A DNA stretch of 64,000 nt from Danio rerio (GCF_049306965.1 NC_133176.1:44521001-44585000); one strand, 5' to 3'; shown: positions 46,694 through 59,044, counted from the first letter of the stretch. Notes: generated from the sequence alone by a model not told the origin. A program made the numbers and translations.

Positions 46694-47037
46694 AATAATA
46701 ATTTCTTACATTTATATAGCGCTTTTCTAGACACTCAAAGCGCTTTACACATTGGGGGGAATCTCCACTTCCACCATCAGTGTGCAGCATCCACCTGGAT
46801 GACACAACGGCAGCCATATTGCACCAGACCGCACACTAGCTGATCGGTGGAAAGAAGACAGAGTGATGAAGCCACTTATGATATAAAGAGGGTAAGGAGG
46901 CCATGATGGACAGAGGCCAGTGGGCAAACTTGGCAAAACTTAAACCCGTACTCTTTTTCGAAGGACATCCTGGGATTTTTCAAGACCACAGAGAGTCGAG
47001 ACCTCGGTTTAACGTCTCATCCGAAAGACGAAATTAA
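46694..47037 (-). mobile_element. common fish repeat with LINE-type tail
   Basis: Minus-strand tail AAAGCGCTTTGAGTGTCTAG, then AAAAGCGCTATATAAATGTA. At the other end AACGTCTCATCCGAAAGACG and TCGAAGGACATCCTGGGATT mark a repeat seen in many fish. It abuts the TG...CA repeat. No coding frame; class not certain. Confidence 0.45.
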
Positions 47038-47737
47038 CATGCTGAAGTTTTTGCATAATTGTTGCTTCTTTATATTCATCATCTGGCTGAATTCGTATTC
47101 TCCTAATGCAAATATTGTCATTGTTGACAACTTAATACCTAGATCTTCAATCAAGTGATAGTGACTCTTGTGTAATTGTGTACACTCACAGTACTGCCCT
47201 TTCTTGATTTTGTGTTCTTGAAATATTGTTTATAATTAATAGACTTAAAAAAGCTGCAAGGTAATGAATGAGATGGAGGGTAGTGAATCATATCCAGGAT
47301 TTATAAAGGCTCATGGTATGTATTTAAGGGTTAATGTCTGATGGCAGATAGTGCTTCCTAGTAGGAGTATAAAGTAAAGAATTAAATACTCAAACAACAA
47401 AAAGCCGGAGGACCTTTTTGTAGATTTTCTTACTCAGAAGAATGTCATGATTGTCAAGCTTTTGATTTGTTTTATATGTTGGTTAGTCTTTAAGGACAAA
47501 AAAAAACATTCAAATATGTAATTCAGAGATTGGTCAGGTGAATATTCATTGCACTAAATCAAACAGTGCTGTCCTTTTTTTCTTCAAGAGGTGGAGTCTA
47601 ACATTGCACTTACTCTAGCCCATGTAATAGGTTTGGTAATATGTGTTAACAGTTTTAAGAGGACACACATTATTCTAGAAAAGGATAAACCTTTTTTGAA
47701 GTATTTTTCTGAGCTCACAGATATTAAGGAGACCGAC

Positions 47738-50700
47738 ATGGAGACACATGGGAAACAAGGTGAAGTTTTTCTACAACACCAGAAACATGGTGAGGTAAGA
47801 CATCATTAAGACATTGTAATATACGTTATTCAAAACAGGTTGAACTATGCTTTTATGTCAACTTTAAACTATTAAATGTTCTGAATAAGAAAGTATTTGA
47901 CATTTTTTGTACTCATTTAACGCTTCTGGTATTGATGTTCTGTGTTTGATATTTGACCAAGCTTAGAGCTGTCATATAAAAAGATACAATATAAATATTT
48001 GCTTGTATGTTTTTTGATATAGCTCATAATGCATCAGAGGTTTTGCCTGTAAAACCTCTGGTGTAAGGTTTTGTTCTAGTATGACATGGATGAAACGGGA
48101 CTGCCTTTACAAGTTGAAACTTGGTGTGCACATCACAGTTCTTGCTTTTCATTTTCGGCACATTCCTTTGACAAAACACGCCCTCTTGAGTTCACTTGAT
48201 GGCGTATGACGTTCGAGCCCTGCCTTAAACACACACACACACACACAATACATGTGAGGTAAACCAGGTATTGGCTGCGTGAGTAATCTACATAGCTCCA
48301 ACTTCAAAAGCCTTTTAAGTACTTTCAACAAAGAGCAGTCCAGAGGTGTGATTATTACCTGAAGCGCCACTTCCATCCATCATTCCTTACTGAATTTAAT
48401 GATGCTTAGCGTATTTCACTAAAGTTCCATTGATATAACTCATTAACCATGCTTGTAGGAATTAACCAGCTCTGGTATTTGTACAAAAAAGAAAGTGTTT
48501 ATACGAATGGTAATCATTATAAAACAAGGTTAATTATTGTAAGGGATTGCTCATGGAAATAACGAATGTAATTGACTATCGTATGTTTGTTATTAACAGA
48601 AGTGGAAGAGATATTGGTTGGCCCTTCATCCGGCCAGTCGGCACGGTATTGCACGGTTAGAGTTGTCAGAAGCTATTCAAGAACGGTCAACTGTGGTGGT
48701 CAGACGGCATCCAGAAAGGAAGGTCATCCGTCTGGCTGACTGCGTGAGTGTTGTTAAGCTGCCTCCTCATGCAGAGGCTTGTCCTGGAGAAAACATGGCC
48801 GCTTTTTGTGTGGAGACCGAGGAGAAGAGGCTGGTGTTCGCAGCAGAGAGAGAAAGCTGTGGAGAATGGGTGAATATCATATGTAACATCGCCTTTCAGG
48901 TGAGGGTTGGATTTTTCTGTTTATATATCAGCATTAAAAGGTTTTGTTGTCTGATTTTTTAAAACAGATATTAATAGATTATTAAGCAACATTTTACAAT
49001 GTTACAAAAGATTTACATTTTATTAATGCAGTTCTTTTGATTTTCCTATTCTTCAAAGAGTTCTGAAACAGCAGTGGTATCAGCATTAATAAAAGTAGAG
49101 ATGTCATTAAATGAATATTTTAAAATATATATTTGAAAGTAAAAAACTTTTTAAGTTGTAATAATATTTCACTATACTGCTGTTTATATATTATTAAATA
49201 CATACAACCTTGGTGAGTACAAGACTCACCAAGACACAAAATCTTATAGACCCCAGACATTGTAAAAACAAATATTAAAAGCTGTATAAAGTACAGGCCA
49301 CCACACCGGGCCTACTGCACCCAACCTGCACTGAGCTGGGATTGAACCGGCGATTCTGTGATTACGCCACATTCACATGGAGCGTCAGAGTCAACGCTTC
49401 CCATTCACTTTGAATGTGTGATGTCAGGCATTGCCGAACTGCATTGTGGATACATCGGCACCACTTCAGAGGGGTTGCTCGCTGCAGACGTTGGGACTAG
49501 TTCAACATTTCAAGCGCCGACGGAAGCGTCAGCCAATCAGATTGCTGTATGTAAATACACCAGCTAGACATTGGCCTATTGCTGACTGAATTTCATTGGC
49601 TGATGCTGCTATGACGATCGCGGCAGCCCCAACTTAAGACACGCCTTCAGTCAAGTGTTGACACTGAACCCCCGTGTGAATGGAGCGTTAGAGTCGGTTG
49701 CTCTAAAAAGGAGGCTAAAGACCAAGGCCTCTATAGCGTATGTTGCTAGTAGGTATGGGACGATAACCATTTTCAAGGTATACCACGGTTTGGAAAAGTC
49801 AAGGTTTTAAAAACGCCAAAATTTTCTGCTATACTGTTCCTAAGGTTTGTGAAAGATATTTTATTTACATTTTTTAGGACAACAGTATCTTCAGCCGAAA
49901 AAAAATATCCAAATATGTCGTTTTTGAATTGTAAAGCTTGAATTGAAACTAATGAAAAGAGCAGAATTCAATGATTATTTTGAATTATTTAGCCTGATAT
50001 GTTTACTGCTCTGAAATATTATAAATGTTTAAAAACTAAATATATTATATTCAAATTGAAAAAAAGTTTTAGTTTTTACCCAGGCATTTAAAAAGAATAT
50101 ATTTTAGAGCAGTAATCACAATACCATAATACAGTGAAACCGTGATATTTTTATCCAAGGTTATCATACCTGATATCTGATTATCATCAGAATCTTATAC
50201 CGGCCCATGCCTAGTTGCTAGAGCATCTATTGAGGTCAGAGGAGTGAGGTTTACCTGCATAACTCTTCACTAGCTGGCCTCCGTTACACTCACCCCCCTA
50301 AACCTCACTCCCATCCCGGACGAGCCCCCACATGTAACCCACCGATCCTACTGCACTGGCCTCCATTAAGGTTCTTTAATAAAACGCAAAATACTACAGA
50401 CAAATAACATGTGCTGTCTACTTTTTTTTTGTCTGCATTAGTTTTTCTAAGTTTTATGATTGTTTTCTGTGTTACAGAAACAAACTAAAAGTGCTCCACT
50501 GCCGGTACCACATATGGAGGATAATCAGATCTACATGTCTAGAGAACAATGTGAGTAAACACAGATGTCAAATCTATCAGATCAACATGATGTCATGGTC
50601 CTGAAAAACCAGTCTCACGACCTTAACTCTTTCACCCATCATATGTACTTGTATAAAGATTGAATTGATAATTGTTGATATGGTTTGCAGCACTTTCCAC

Positions 50701-53700
50701 ACTTTCCAAACCTGTTTGAGTTTCTTTCTTCAGTTAAACAAAAAAAAAAAAGATATACTGAGGAAAAGCAGTCATTGATAGTATTTTTTATTCATATACT
50801 ATAGATGTCAATGGTTGCTTTTTTCCAGCATTCTTCAGAATATCTTGTCTTGGGTTCAACAGAATAAACAAATATTTATAATTTCAGAACCACTTTAGTA
50901 CGAGAAAAAGTTACATTTTTAAACGCCTTCAAGTTAAATCCTGATTAACTTATATTTAAGCTCTGGTTCATTTTAGTGTCCGAGTTCAAAGTGGTAGTGC
51001 TACAAAGCGATGCTTCAGTCCGCTGTGGCCTAAAAGGACAGTACTGGCTGCAGACAGGTGAAGATATGCTGCTTATACAAGATCTGGACACCAGGAGGAC
51101 AGTGATGGAGTGGCCATACAAGCTACTGCGCCGTTATGGTCGAGATAAGGCAAGTAGAGAAAAATATGTAGTAACACTTTAATATGGGACCAAGGTTATT
51201 TTAGTAAACAAAAACTAAGCTATTTTTTTTTTAAATTTCACAGTTTTTTTTTTTTAACTAAAATCAAATGAAACTGAAATAAAATAATATTCAGGATTTT
51301 CTAAAAGAATCTCCTGTAGATCAGGAGAAAACAGTCAAGAAAAAAACTACATTCTCAAAGTTTCATAAATTAATTTAGAGAGGACACGTGATATGATTGA
51401 GCACAACTGGCTGTTCATCTGTAATCAGTGATAATCCAATCAGAGTATCCAAGCTTACAATAAATAGAGTGATTTTTCCCTACTGCTCTATCTTCGTTTA
51501 GGAAGAATGCTCCCTTCCACCCCATCTCCTCCTTTTCCTCCCTTTTCTAAGGGGAGCTCTCAAGACCTACCTGATCTCACATCCCCTTATATGCTTATTG
51601 CTCGGGCGGAAGCCTTGGGGCCTAATTATATCAGAGCTCAGGATTCTTTCCCGGGACAGCATGCCAAACCTGCTATTATCAGCAAACATATCTAAGTGGG
51701 AACTCAACAAATGAACATAAAATGTATTATAAGTTTTCTTCATTAGTTAAAAATAAAAAAACAAGTCGTAATTTTTCTTACTTTTATTGTTTTAAGTTGT
51801 ATTTGTATGGTTCTGGATTTAGTGTCCTGCAGATTTTAGCTCCAGCTTGCCTCAACTCACCTGCAAGAATGTTTTTAGAATGCCTAGTGAATCTGCGGTC
51901 ACACTGCACTTTTCTCCCCATAGACTTCCATTCATACGCACACGAATGCGCCAGACTTGAAACGCAAGCTCATGTGAAAAGTTTTACAGGCCGCTGCAAT
52001 GCAAAGTTCAAGTTTGGTAAACTCTAACCTGCGAAATCGCATCACTTGACTGTGTGAGACCAATCGAAGATCAAAACATGACCTCTCTAGACAGGAATTT
52101 AAAATATGGATATAATGTCTAATAATCTCGTTTAATCCCGCCCCTTTTCGCAGCGCCGCACAACAGACTTTCACAAGCTCAAACTCTAGTGTGACTGCAG
52201 CATAAGAGCTTGATTAGCTAGCCCAGTTGTGTCCGAATGGGGTTGGAACTATGCAGGACACGGGCTCTCCAGGACAGAGTTTAGGCACTGCTGGTTTAAG
52301 CAATTCATTTATTTTTATCAAGAGGTTTACAAAGAGTTACAATAAACTTTGCCCTGGTCAACACCATCTGTTAATTCTGATAACTACAATTACTAAATCT
52401 GAACCTAATATTCATTCATTAATTTGTTTACCTTTGGCTTACTCTCACATACACACATGCACTCATACACTACAGCCAAATTAGTTCATCCCATTCATCT
52501 ATAGCGCATATCTTTGGACTGTGGGGGAAACACGAGCACCCAGAGGAAACCCACGTCAACAAGGGGAGAACATGCAAACTCCACACAGAAATACCAACTG
52601 GTCCAGCCAGGACTTGAAGCAGCGACTTTCTTGCTGTGAGAGGACAGTGCTTACCACTGAGCCACCATGCCGCCCTGAAACTAAATATATAAAGAAATAA
52701 TAGAAATAATCACAAAAAAAGTAAAAATAATATCAAAATTCATTCCTTTATTTTCTTTTCGGCTTAATCCCTTTATTAATCAGGGGTCACCACTGCGGAA
52801 ATGAGCCGCCAACTTATCCAGCATATGTTGTACGCAGCGGATGTTCTTGCAGCTAAAACCCATCACTGGGAAACACCCATACACATTCATTCACTCATAC
52901 ACTATGGCCAATTTAGCTTACCCTATTAAGTTGTACCGCATGTCTTTGGACTTGTGGAGGAAACCAGAGCACCCGGAAGAGACCCACACTAAGACAGGGA
53001 GAAAATGCAAACTCTACACAGAAATGGCAAAGGACCCAGCCGGGGCTCGTTCTTGATGTGAGGCGATTGTGCTACCCACTGCACCACCGTGCAGCCTTGT
53101 ATCAAAACGTCCTAAATTCAGAAATGCTAATAATGTTAATCGTGACCAGTTCTTTTTTTAAACTACTTGCTTATTACCATATTATTTTTTTCAAGATTTT
53201 ATTTTCTCTAAAGTGTATACACATGTCTGTTTTTCTCCAGATGCTGTTTTCTATAGAAGCAGGCCGACGCTGTGAATCAGGTCCAGGGACCTTTAACTTT
53301 GAGACCCAACAGAGTGAAGAGATCCTTCGCCTCATTGAGTCTGCTATTCGCCAACAGAAGAGCCTCAGTGTTGCTAGAGAGAGGCACTCGCCACATTCTC
53401 CACGCTCTCGTTCTCCTCGCTCCCCCCTGCCCAAACGCCCTGAAAGTTTGCTTTCGCTTGACGCAGAGGGCAACAGCAGCCCTAATTCAGCAGATGCCCT
53501 CGGTCCAAACTTCAGCCCCATCTCAAATCCTGCACATATAAAACCTGCAAGTCCTATTTGCTTAACCGAAGTTGTGTATGCAAACCCTGCAGATTCCCTA
53601 AGATCATCACAAATGACGCACTCGGATCCTGCTGACTTGATTGAGCCTGTGTATTCAAGTCCCACAGTTTTAATAGGCAAGCATGAGCCTGTGTACGCAC

Positions 53701-54146
53701 AGCCAGATCTCATTAAATCTCTTCATTCTTTAAAAGACGATCCTCTCCCAACTCCTTATAAAGATGAGCCAGTGTATTCTGACCCGGTTGATGTCATCCG
53801 CCCAAAAGCCAACACTTGTGTTCAGGCCAATCCTACTAACACAACAGACATTCAACCTAAAACAGTGTCAAACAATGTCAAGCATCCAGAACCTGTATAC
53901 TCTGAGGTGTATGACCACATTGCACTAATCTCCCGTAAGAAAGCTGACCAGACGTTTGAGGAGCCCATTTATAGTGTGCCTGAAGTTGTAAAGTCAACTC
54001 AAAACAATAATTTGCAACAAAACAAAATGCCTGAGGAGCACCAACCTATCTACAGCAAAGTCAACAAACCACCCAAAACTCCTTACAAAGATAAGAAGCC
54101 AAGCCTAACGTCAGAAATTGTCTCTGAGGACCTTGGACTAATTTAA
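47738..54146 (+). CDS. dok1: docking protein, DOK1-type (PH + PTB adaptor)
   Basis: Five coding exons: 47738-47794, 48600-48899, 50478-50550, 50977-51149 and 53241-54146; phases agree, 502 aa. DOK proteins are adaptors at the inner plasma membrane that dampen tyrosine-kinase and Ras signalling (family knowledge). The PH domain (about 5-117) has GEVFLQHQKHGE and KWKRYWLALHPASRHGIARL. The linker has MEDNQIYM. The IRS-type PTB domain (about 145-240) has VRCGLKGQYWLQ, WPYKLLRRYGRD and MLFSIEAGRRCESGPGTFNF. The tail has an Arg/Ser/Pro stretch, then at least six Tyr sites, most as YxxP in an EPVY or EPIY context (VVYANP, PVYSSP, PVYAQP, PVYSDP, PIYSVP and PVYSEVY), suited to SH2 binding. Intron 4 starts with GC (AAG/GCAAGT). 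DOK1 is preferred over DOK2/3 by tail and neighbours; the name is inferred. Confidence 0.88.
48229..48248. repeat. (CA)n microsatellite
   Basis: About 10 CA units in intron 1 of the docking-protein gene. Confidence 0.85.
49369..49685. mobile_element. possible MITE in dok1 intron 2
   Basis: ACATTCACATGG on the left and CCGTGTGAATGG on the right are inverted near-matches. The interior has paired CATTGGCTGAT/AGCCAATCAG words. Non-coding, with no clear target duplication. Confidence 0.35.
49755..50213 (+). mobile_element. MITE, GGCATGGG family (copy 3)
   Basis: Left end AGGTATGGGACGATAACC; right end ACCGGCCCATGCCTAG. It shares the interior order with the copies at 11948 and 14881 (GTATACCACGG, ACAACAGTAT, GAAACCGTGATATTTTTATC, CAAGGTTATCATACC). 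It lies in dok1 intron 2. Confidence 0.68.
51893..52200. mobile_element. MITE with 13-bp TIRs in dok1 intron 4
   Basis: Left end CTGCGGTCACACT; right end AGTGTGACTGCAG, inverted with one mismatch. About 308 bp, non-coding. Flanking target bases are not clear. Confidence 0.65.
52412..52675 (-). mobile_element. DANA SINE, minus strand, 3' part missing
   Basis: Reverse complement of head and mid-body: CTTTGGACTGTGGGGGAAAC, GAACATGCAAACTCCACACA and TTTCTTGCTGTGAGAGGACA. It lies in dok1 intron 4, about 70 bp from the next DANA in the same direction. Confidence 0.88.
52742..53096 (-). mobile_element. DANA SINE, minus strand, nearly complete
   Basis: Tail (TTTCTTTTCGGCTTAATCCC, TTTATTAATCAGGGGTCACC), body (CATCACTGGGAAACACCC, CGCATGTCTTTGGACT) and head (GTGAGGCGATTGTGCTACCC) are all present. 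It ends about 145 bp before the acceptor of the last dok1 exon. Together with 52412-52675 this makes two antisense SINEs next to each other in the GC-AG intron. Confidence 0.9.
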
Positions 54147-54810
54147 TTAAATATGCAACTGAATATGTCTTCCCAAACATGCAGTCTTTTTAAATATTTT
54201 ATTCCAAAATTTTTGAAAATGTATATTTTAATAATTTATTGACTCACTATAAAAATGTGCGTTGGAATTATGACTGAGCGATTTTTTTTTAAATGTGCAT
54301 ATCATGTAAAAGTCGGCTGCATCCAAAAGCACATACTTACTACACATATTACATAGTGGTTAAAAAAAGGTGACAATATATTTATTTCTGAAATTCAAAT
54401 GACATTAATATTACATTTAAGTTTATATTTAATCTACACATATAAAGTACAATACAATAAAATGCACTTTTTAGTGGTTCCAAAGTCATTATTTATACAA
54501 ATAAAACAGTATTTGATTTTGGTTGCAGTCATTGTTTTAGGAATTTTATTTCCATATATATATATATCACATGTATCTTTTTCTTTTTACCACAGCAGGA
54601 TTAAAGCATAATTTTATTATATAAATCAATTGTGTGGCTTCATGTGATCGAACACTTGCAGATACTCAAACACAGATGCCTCATAAGCAGATTCTCTTTG
54701 GGATGCTCTATGCTAGATTTGGCTTGGATTTGGGAGATGAGAGGGTCTGCTCTGCAGTTCTATCAATGGACACATACAGAAGAAAACATATTTATATATT
54801 TATATATATG
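54147..54810. other. dok1 3' flank
   Basis: AT-rich stretch after the dok1 stop. AATAAA words at about 54456 and about 54501 are candidate polyadenylation signals. No other gene is seen. Confidence 0.45.
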
Positions 54811-54815
54811 ACCGA

Positions 54816-55379
54816 GAGAGCTTAACGTGCTGCAATTTAAGAAAACACATGCAATTAAAAAGAACGCCAGCAAATTAAGAAAACTTTTCATCCGTTTGAC
54901 AGCACACGTGTTACAAATCGTCACAACACAAACAATGTAATATAACACGCTACATTTTCTCACAACGCAAACAATTTATGAAACGCCTGCATTTTCCCAC
55001 AACACATTCAAATAGCACGGAACACGACAGAAATGTTTTAAGAGGACCCTAAAACGTGATGGACCTGGCTATTTAGGTTATGGTTATTTAGGCTAATAAA
55101 TAGAAAAAAAACAAGAGAATCAGGATGTTAAAATAAACAAACAAAAACTCACCTTTCAAAGATCAACTACAACTTCACTGAGCAATGGTCACGGCACAGC
55201 AGCGTCCACCAAATTTTTGGGTCCCCTTGAAACATTTCCATTGTGTTCTGATGTTTTTGAAAGTGTTGTGAGAAAATGTAGTGCGTTTTTAAAAACTGTG
55301 TATGCGTTGTGAGGATTTGCAGCGCGTGTGCTGTCAAACGGATGTTTTCTTAATTTTGCAGCACGTTTAGCTCGTTCGC
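54816..55379. repeat. foldback element, TIRs about 190 bp
   Basis: The left arm (about 54816-55025) and the right arm (about 55190-55379) are inverted copies. Matching words include AACGTGCTGCAA/TTGCAGCACGTT, CATCCGTTTGACAGCACACG/CGTGTGCTGTCAAACGGATG, and TACATTTTCTCACAAC with its reverse in GTTGTGAGAAAATGTAGTG. The unpaired centre is about 165 bp and non-coding. It is probably a non-autonomous DNA transposon of foldback type. Confidence 0.8.
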
Positions 55380-55589
55380 CCACCATATAATATACTTGAA
55401 AATATATACGTAAATAGTCATTTTTGCAATATTTTGAAATTTATGTTGCATATGACACATTTCCTATGTGAAATCCAAACACAAACTTGTGTGTATTACA
55501 TGCAATTTGCATATATTGCCATATATTAGATTTCTATATGGGGGGAAATAGAAACAGTTTAATTTAAACATAGCACCACATAGCAAAAT

Positions 55590-56075
55590 TTCTCTGGCCC
55601 AGATCTGGTCCACACAATCAACTTTTTTTGGCCAACATGCCGCAGTGAATCACGGTACATGATTGGACCAATTCCAGCTTCAAGACAAGGGCCAAACATG
55701 GACCATATCTGGGCCATGTTTTAGCCAAGTTATTAACCCATAACTGGGCCAGATATGTTGGTGTGTCACGAATGAATTTGATAATTTGATAAACCCATAA
55801 AGCATTTGGCTTAATGCCATGCTTCTTCACGAAGTGACCTGATTGGTAAAATTCTTTCTTTACTCAAAAATAATTTAAATGTATTTTAAAAGTGAGTCAA
55901 GACAGGCCAAACTTATGTGGCCCACATATAAAATTTTAACATCTGGCTAAATATGGTGGTGCCACCTCTGCGAAACCCAGGCTATGTTTGGCCCACTTGC
56001 TGTATGCCAGTGCCGGATGAATGCAAGCTGTGCCAGCTTTATGCCAAATCTGGGCGAGAATTCTTTGCTACCAGG
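55590..56075. mobile_element. GGGCCAGAT-rich repeat
   Basis: Repeated words CTGGCCCAGATCTGG, CATATCTGGGCCATG, AACTGGGCCAGATATG and AAATCTGGGCGAGAA mark a common fish interspersed repeat of MITE type. No coding content; limits approximate. Confidence 0.45.
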
Positions 56076-56639
56076 GAAGTGCCTTTATAGCCAATCACAT
56101 CACAGCCCTAATGTCCTCTGAATTGTGCAAGAGCCAGTCACTTTTTGTGGAGACCAATGGTTGAAGGGAACACCCAAGCTGACTGTGCATCTACAACCAT
56201 AATTATATGCATTTGAATAGCAGACTTCAGCAGATGACTTCGTTGAACACAATCATAGATATATACATATATATGGAACACAATACCAGACCAAGTTATG
56301 CTATCTTACATGACTTTAAAAAAAGTACCAAATGTAAAATAACTATAATCCTCAGAAATTATGGTAAGTCAATACACATAAAAATATTTCAATTACAAAA
56401 AATACTGGATGGTTTTGCTACACTAACCACAGTTAAATTGTATTTGTGGTAAAACTATATAAATAAACACATGACAATTTAACAAAGGTTAATATTTGTA
56501 GTCTTTATACTGTAGGTAAATGACACACAGTTTCGTTTTGTTGACAGCTATCTCTTTAAAAGGCCACAAAGACAAAAGCTACACTCTAAATTCACTGAAC
56601 AATGTCAAAACCAAATTGGCGTGCGCTGCTAAACAGTCT

Positions 56640-56825
56640 TTATGGCTTTTACGTCACTACTACTGACCGGAAGTATTCCTCGCTGTTTAACCCAGAGCAG
56701 ATCATTTGCGTTCCCACGATGTTTCGAAGATATTAATCAGGATTTTATCATTTTTAATCATTTCATCTAGTTTATTAACAGTACATATTTATTGAAACGC
56801 AGTGCTGAACGCTTAAACGTTAATC
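56640..56825 (+). promoter_or_regulatory. promoter region of the zinc-finger gene
   Basis: Contains ACGTCA (56651, CRE half site) and CCGGAAGT (56667, ETS-type site) within about 175 bp of the start codon, with no TATA box. This pattern is common in broadly expressed genes. The transcription start is not defined. Confidence 0.5.
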
Positions 56826-58795
56826 ATGTCGAGTCGCATTGCTTTCCAGACTCAGTTAGCTTCCATTATGGAGGTGCTGGCCAATGCAGCTGTGGCTGAG
56901 ATATGCAAACTCGTTGACGACGATTACGCTGTTATAAACTTACAGATGAGCCAATGTCAGCGTGAAAACAAAGCGCTGAAAAGAAAACTTCATGTACTGG
57001 AGCTGAAGATGGCTCGGGGGTTTGCAGAGAGGAGGATCAGTTCGCTGAATCGCGCTAACCGGGTTCAAGTGAGCACCGCTTTGTCAGACAAATACCGGAA
57101 CCAAAGCAACGGTGTGTTATCATGAAGATTAGGCTGTATGATATTATTCAAGCGTCTCTAACTCATGTTGTTTACTCTAAACGCTAAAGAGGTTAACGTA
57201 CTATGTGTTGTGTTGTTTTTCTTGGTTTTCGTACCTTCAGACGGCCTGTATGGAAATCAGTTTAACACGGGACTTTGGAGAGGTGGAAGGACAGACTCAA
57301 CTCCTCAGGAGGCTGTAAATGAAAGTGACAGTGGGGTAAGTAGGCTGTTATCTCTTTAAGCATAGAAACTATTGACAAATACATTAGAAGATAGACTGCC
57401 ATACAATAATCAATAAAAGATGGGAGTATAATAGGATGAGTAAAATTAATTCATATGTAAACAAAAGAAGATGGATAGCTGGGTGGATGGATAGACATAC
57501 GTATGTACTTTAGGTAAATGTTGGATGTATATACTTCAATAAAGACAAGTACATGATTGATTGATAGGTGATTTTCATACACGAATGATGGCTGGATTAG
57601 TAGAAAGATACATAAATGTTGCACATACAAATCTTCATCTGTGTTGGAGTATATTTATGAAACATTTATTTTCCTGAAAGGCAGGAGATGCAGTTTTACC
57701 AGATGCAGAAACTTTACTGATAAAGGATGAGATGTTTGAGGACCACCAAACACAACAGAGACTGTTCATCAGAGATGATGGTGAGTCGGTGAAAAGCATA
57801 AGCCATCTATTATAGACCTCACAGAGGTCGTGTAACCAAGAATACTTATTTTAATGCTTGTTTCTTTTCCTTCAGGAATAACAGAGACTTCACAAACTGG
57901 AGAGCCAGGTTTTGGTGATGTTCAGAAAGATGATGATCAGGTCTCAGGGATGCAGCACACGAATTTGGAGGTCAGTGGATCTGACACTGCGGTTAAATCT
58001 GAGTTTCAGAATGTTAAGGGGATTTCCCAAGAGCCCATAGAATTACATGGCGAAGCAAAGTTTGATTTGAATGGAAAATCCAGTCCTATGAGGGATTATT
58101 TAATGCAAGGGAGTGACAATGCAGACTTGCGGCAGGGATCTTGCGCATACATAAACAATGCAACGCCAACTGAAAGCCAACCCACAGGCTCTGTACAGTG
58201 TTCAGAGGTAATAGAGGTCGACTCTGCAGAGGAGGGGGAAGATGTTCCTGCGTGGGCTAGCCAAGTAGCACGAGGGAAAAGCCAAGCTTCACATGTCTAT
58301 CCACAATTTGGGAGGGAGGAACATCAGGATAGCAGGATCTTCTTACCTTCTTCCAATCCGCATCTGGTGTCTAGTGGCTTTGCTGCAGTCCCATCAACAT
58401 CTTCAAAAATACAGGACACTGACCTCTACCACAATATCACAGATGTCAGTTTTAACCAACAATGCCGGACTAGAATCAATAAAGTTCCTCGCGAAAAACT
58501 TTTTTCGTGCACATATTGTGGAAAGGTTTTCAACCGGCCTAAAAAGGTGATCATTCACCAGCGGATTCACACGGGTGAGAAGCCGTTCAAATGTAACACC
58601 TGCGGAAAGTTCTTTTCAGAGGCGGGAAACCTGAGAAAGCACCAGAAAGTCCACACAGGAGAACGACCGTATAGTTGTACGCAGTGTGGACAGTCATTTG
58701 CTTGGATACGAAACCTTAAAAACCACCAACTGAAATACCATCCTGATATGTTAGCTGCAGAAGAACTACTTTCTCTAGGAGGTGTCAATAAATGA
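56826..58795 (+). CDS. C2H2 zinc-finger protein, cassette A form
   Basis: Exons 56826-57111, 57241-57335, 57681-57780 and 57876-58795 join in frame to 466 aa. The N-terminus ([30 protein letters not shown]) with a following coiled-coil-like stretch ([19 protein letters not shown]) is the N-terminal module of many fish C2H2 proteins. Exon 3 carries an acidic stretch ([12 protein letters not shown]). The last exon has a long Ser/Glu-rich linker and three C2H2 fingers: [24 protein letters not shown] and [14 protein letters not shown], with TGEKP and TGERP linkers. Probable nuclear DNA-binding regulator; target unknown. AATAAA follows at 59039. Exons 1-2 are likely shared with cassette B downstream. 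Confidence 0.85.
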
Positions 58796-59044
58796 TCACC
58801 AGATCACTGCTTATGAATGTGTATTATACCACCATCATCATGTCCTATCTGGAGAAAGACTTTCTTTAAATTATGTACATGATTTACTTTGTTTTTGAGT
58901 CAGTGTGTTTTCTAAAACTAGCAAATTCAGAGCAAAGCTCTGTTCTGTGATGTACTGTAGAAATAATGAAAAAACTAACAGCTTCGTTGAAATGTTTGCA
59001 GGTAGTTTTTGGTATTTAAAAAGTGTTTAACGTGTTTAAATAAA

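Noticed and set aside
48149-48376. 75-codon minus-strand frame in dok1 intron 1
   Set aside because: Runs through a (CA)n tract; no domain.
51507-51695. Pro/Ser-rich 62-codon frame in dok1 intron 4
   Set aside because: No acceptor/donor pair in phase with dok1. The sequence looks like part of an interspersed repeat, and the DOK PTB domain is continuous without it.
53174-53713. 179-codon minus-strand frame opposite the dok1 tail
   Set aside because: A shadow of the real exon; the plus frame has the PTB and YxxP motifs.
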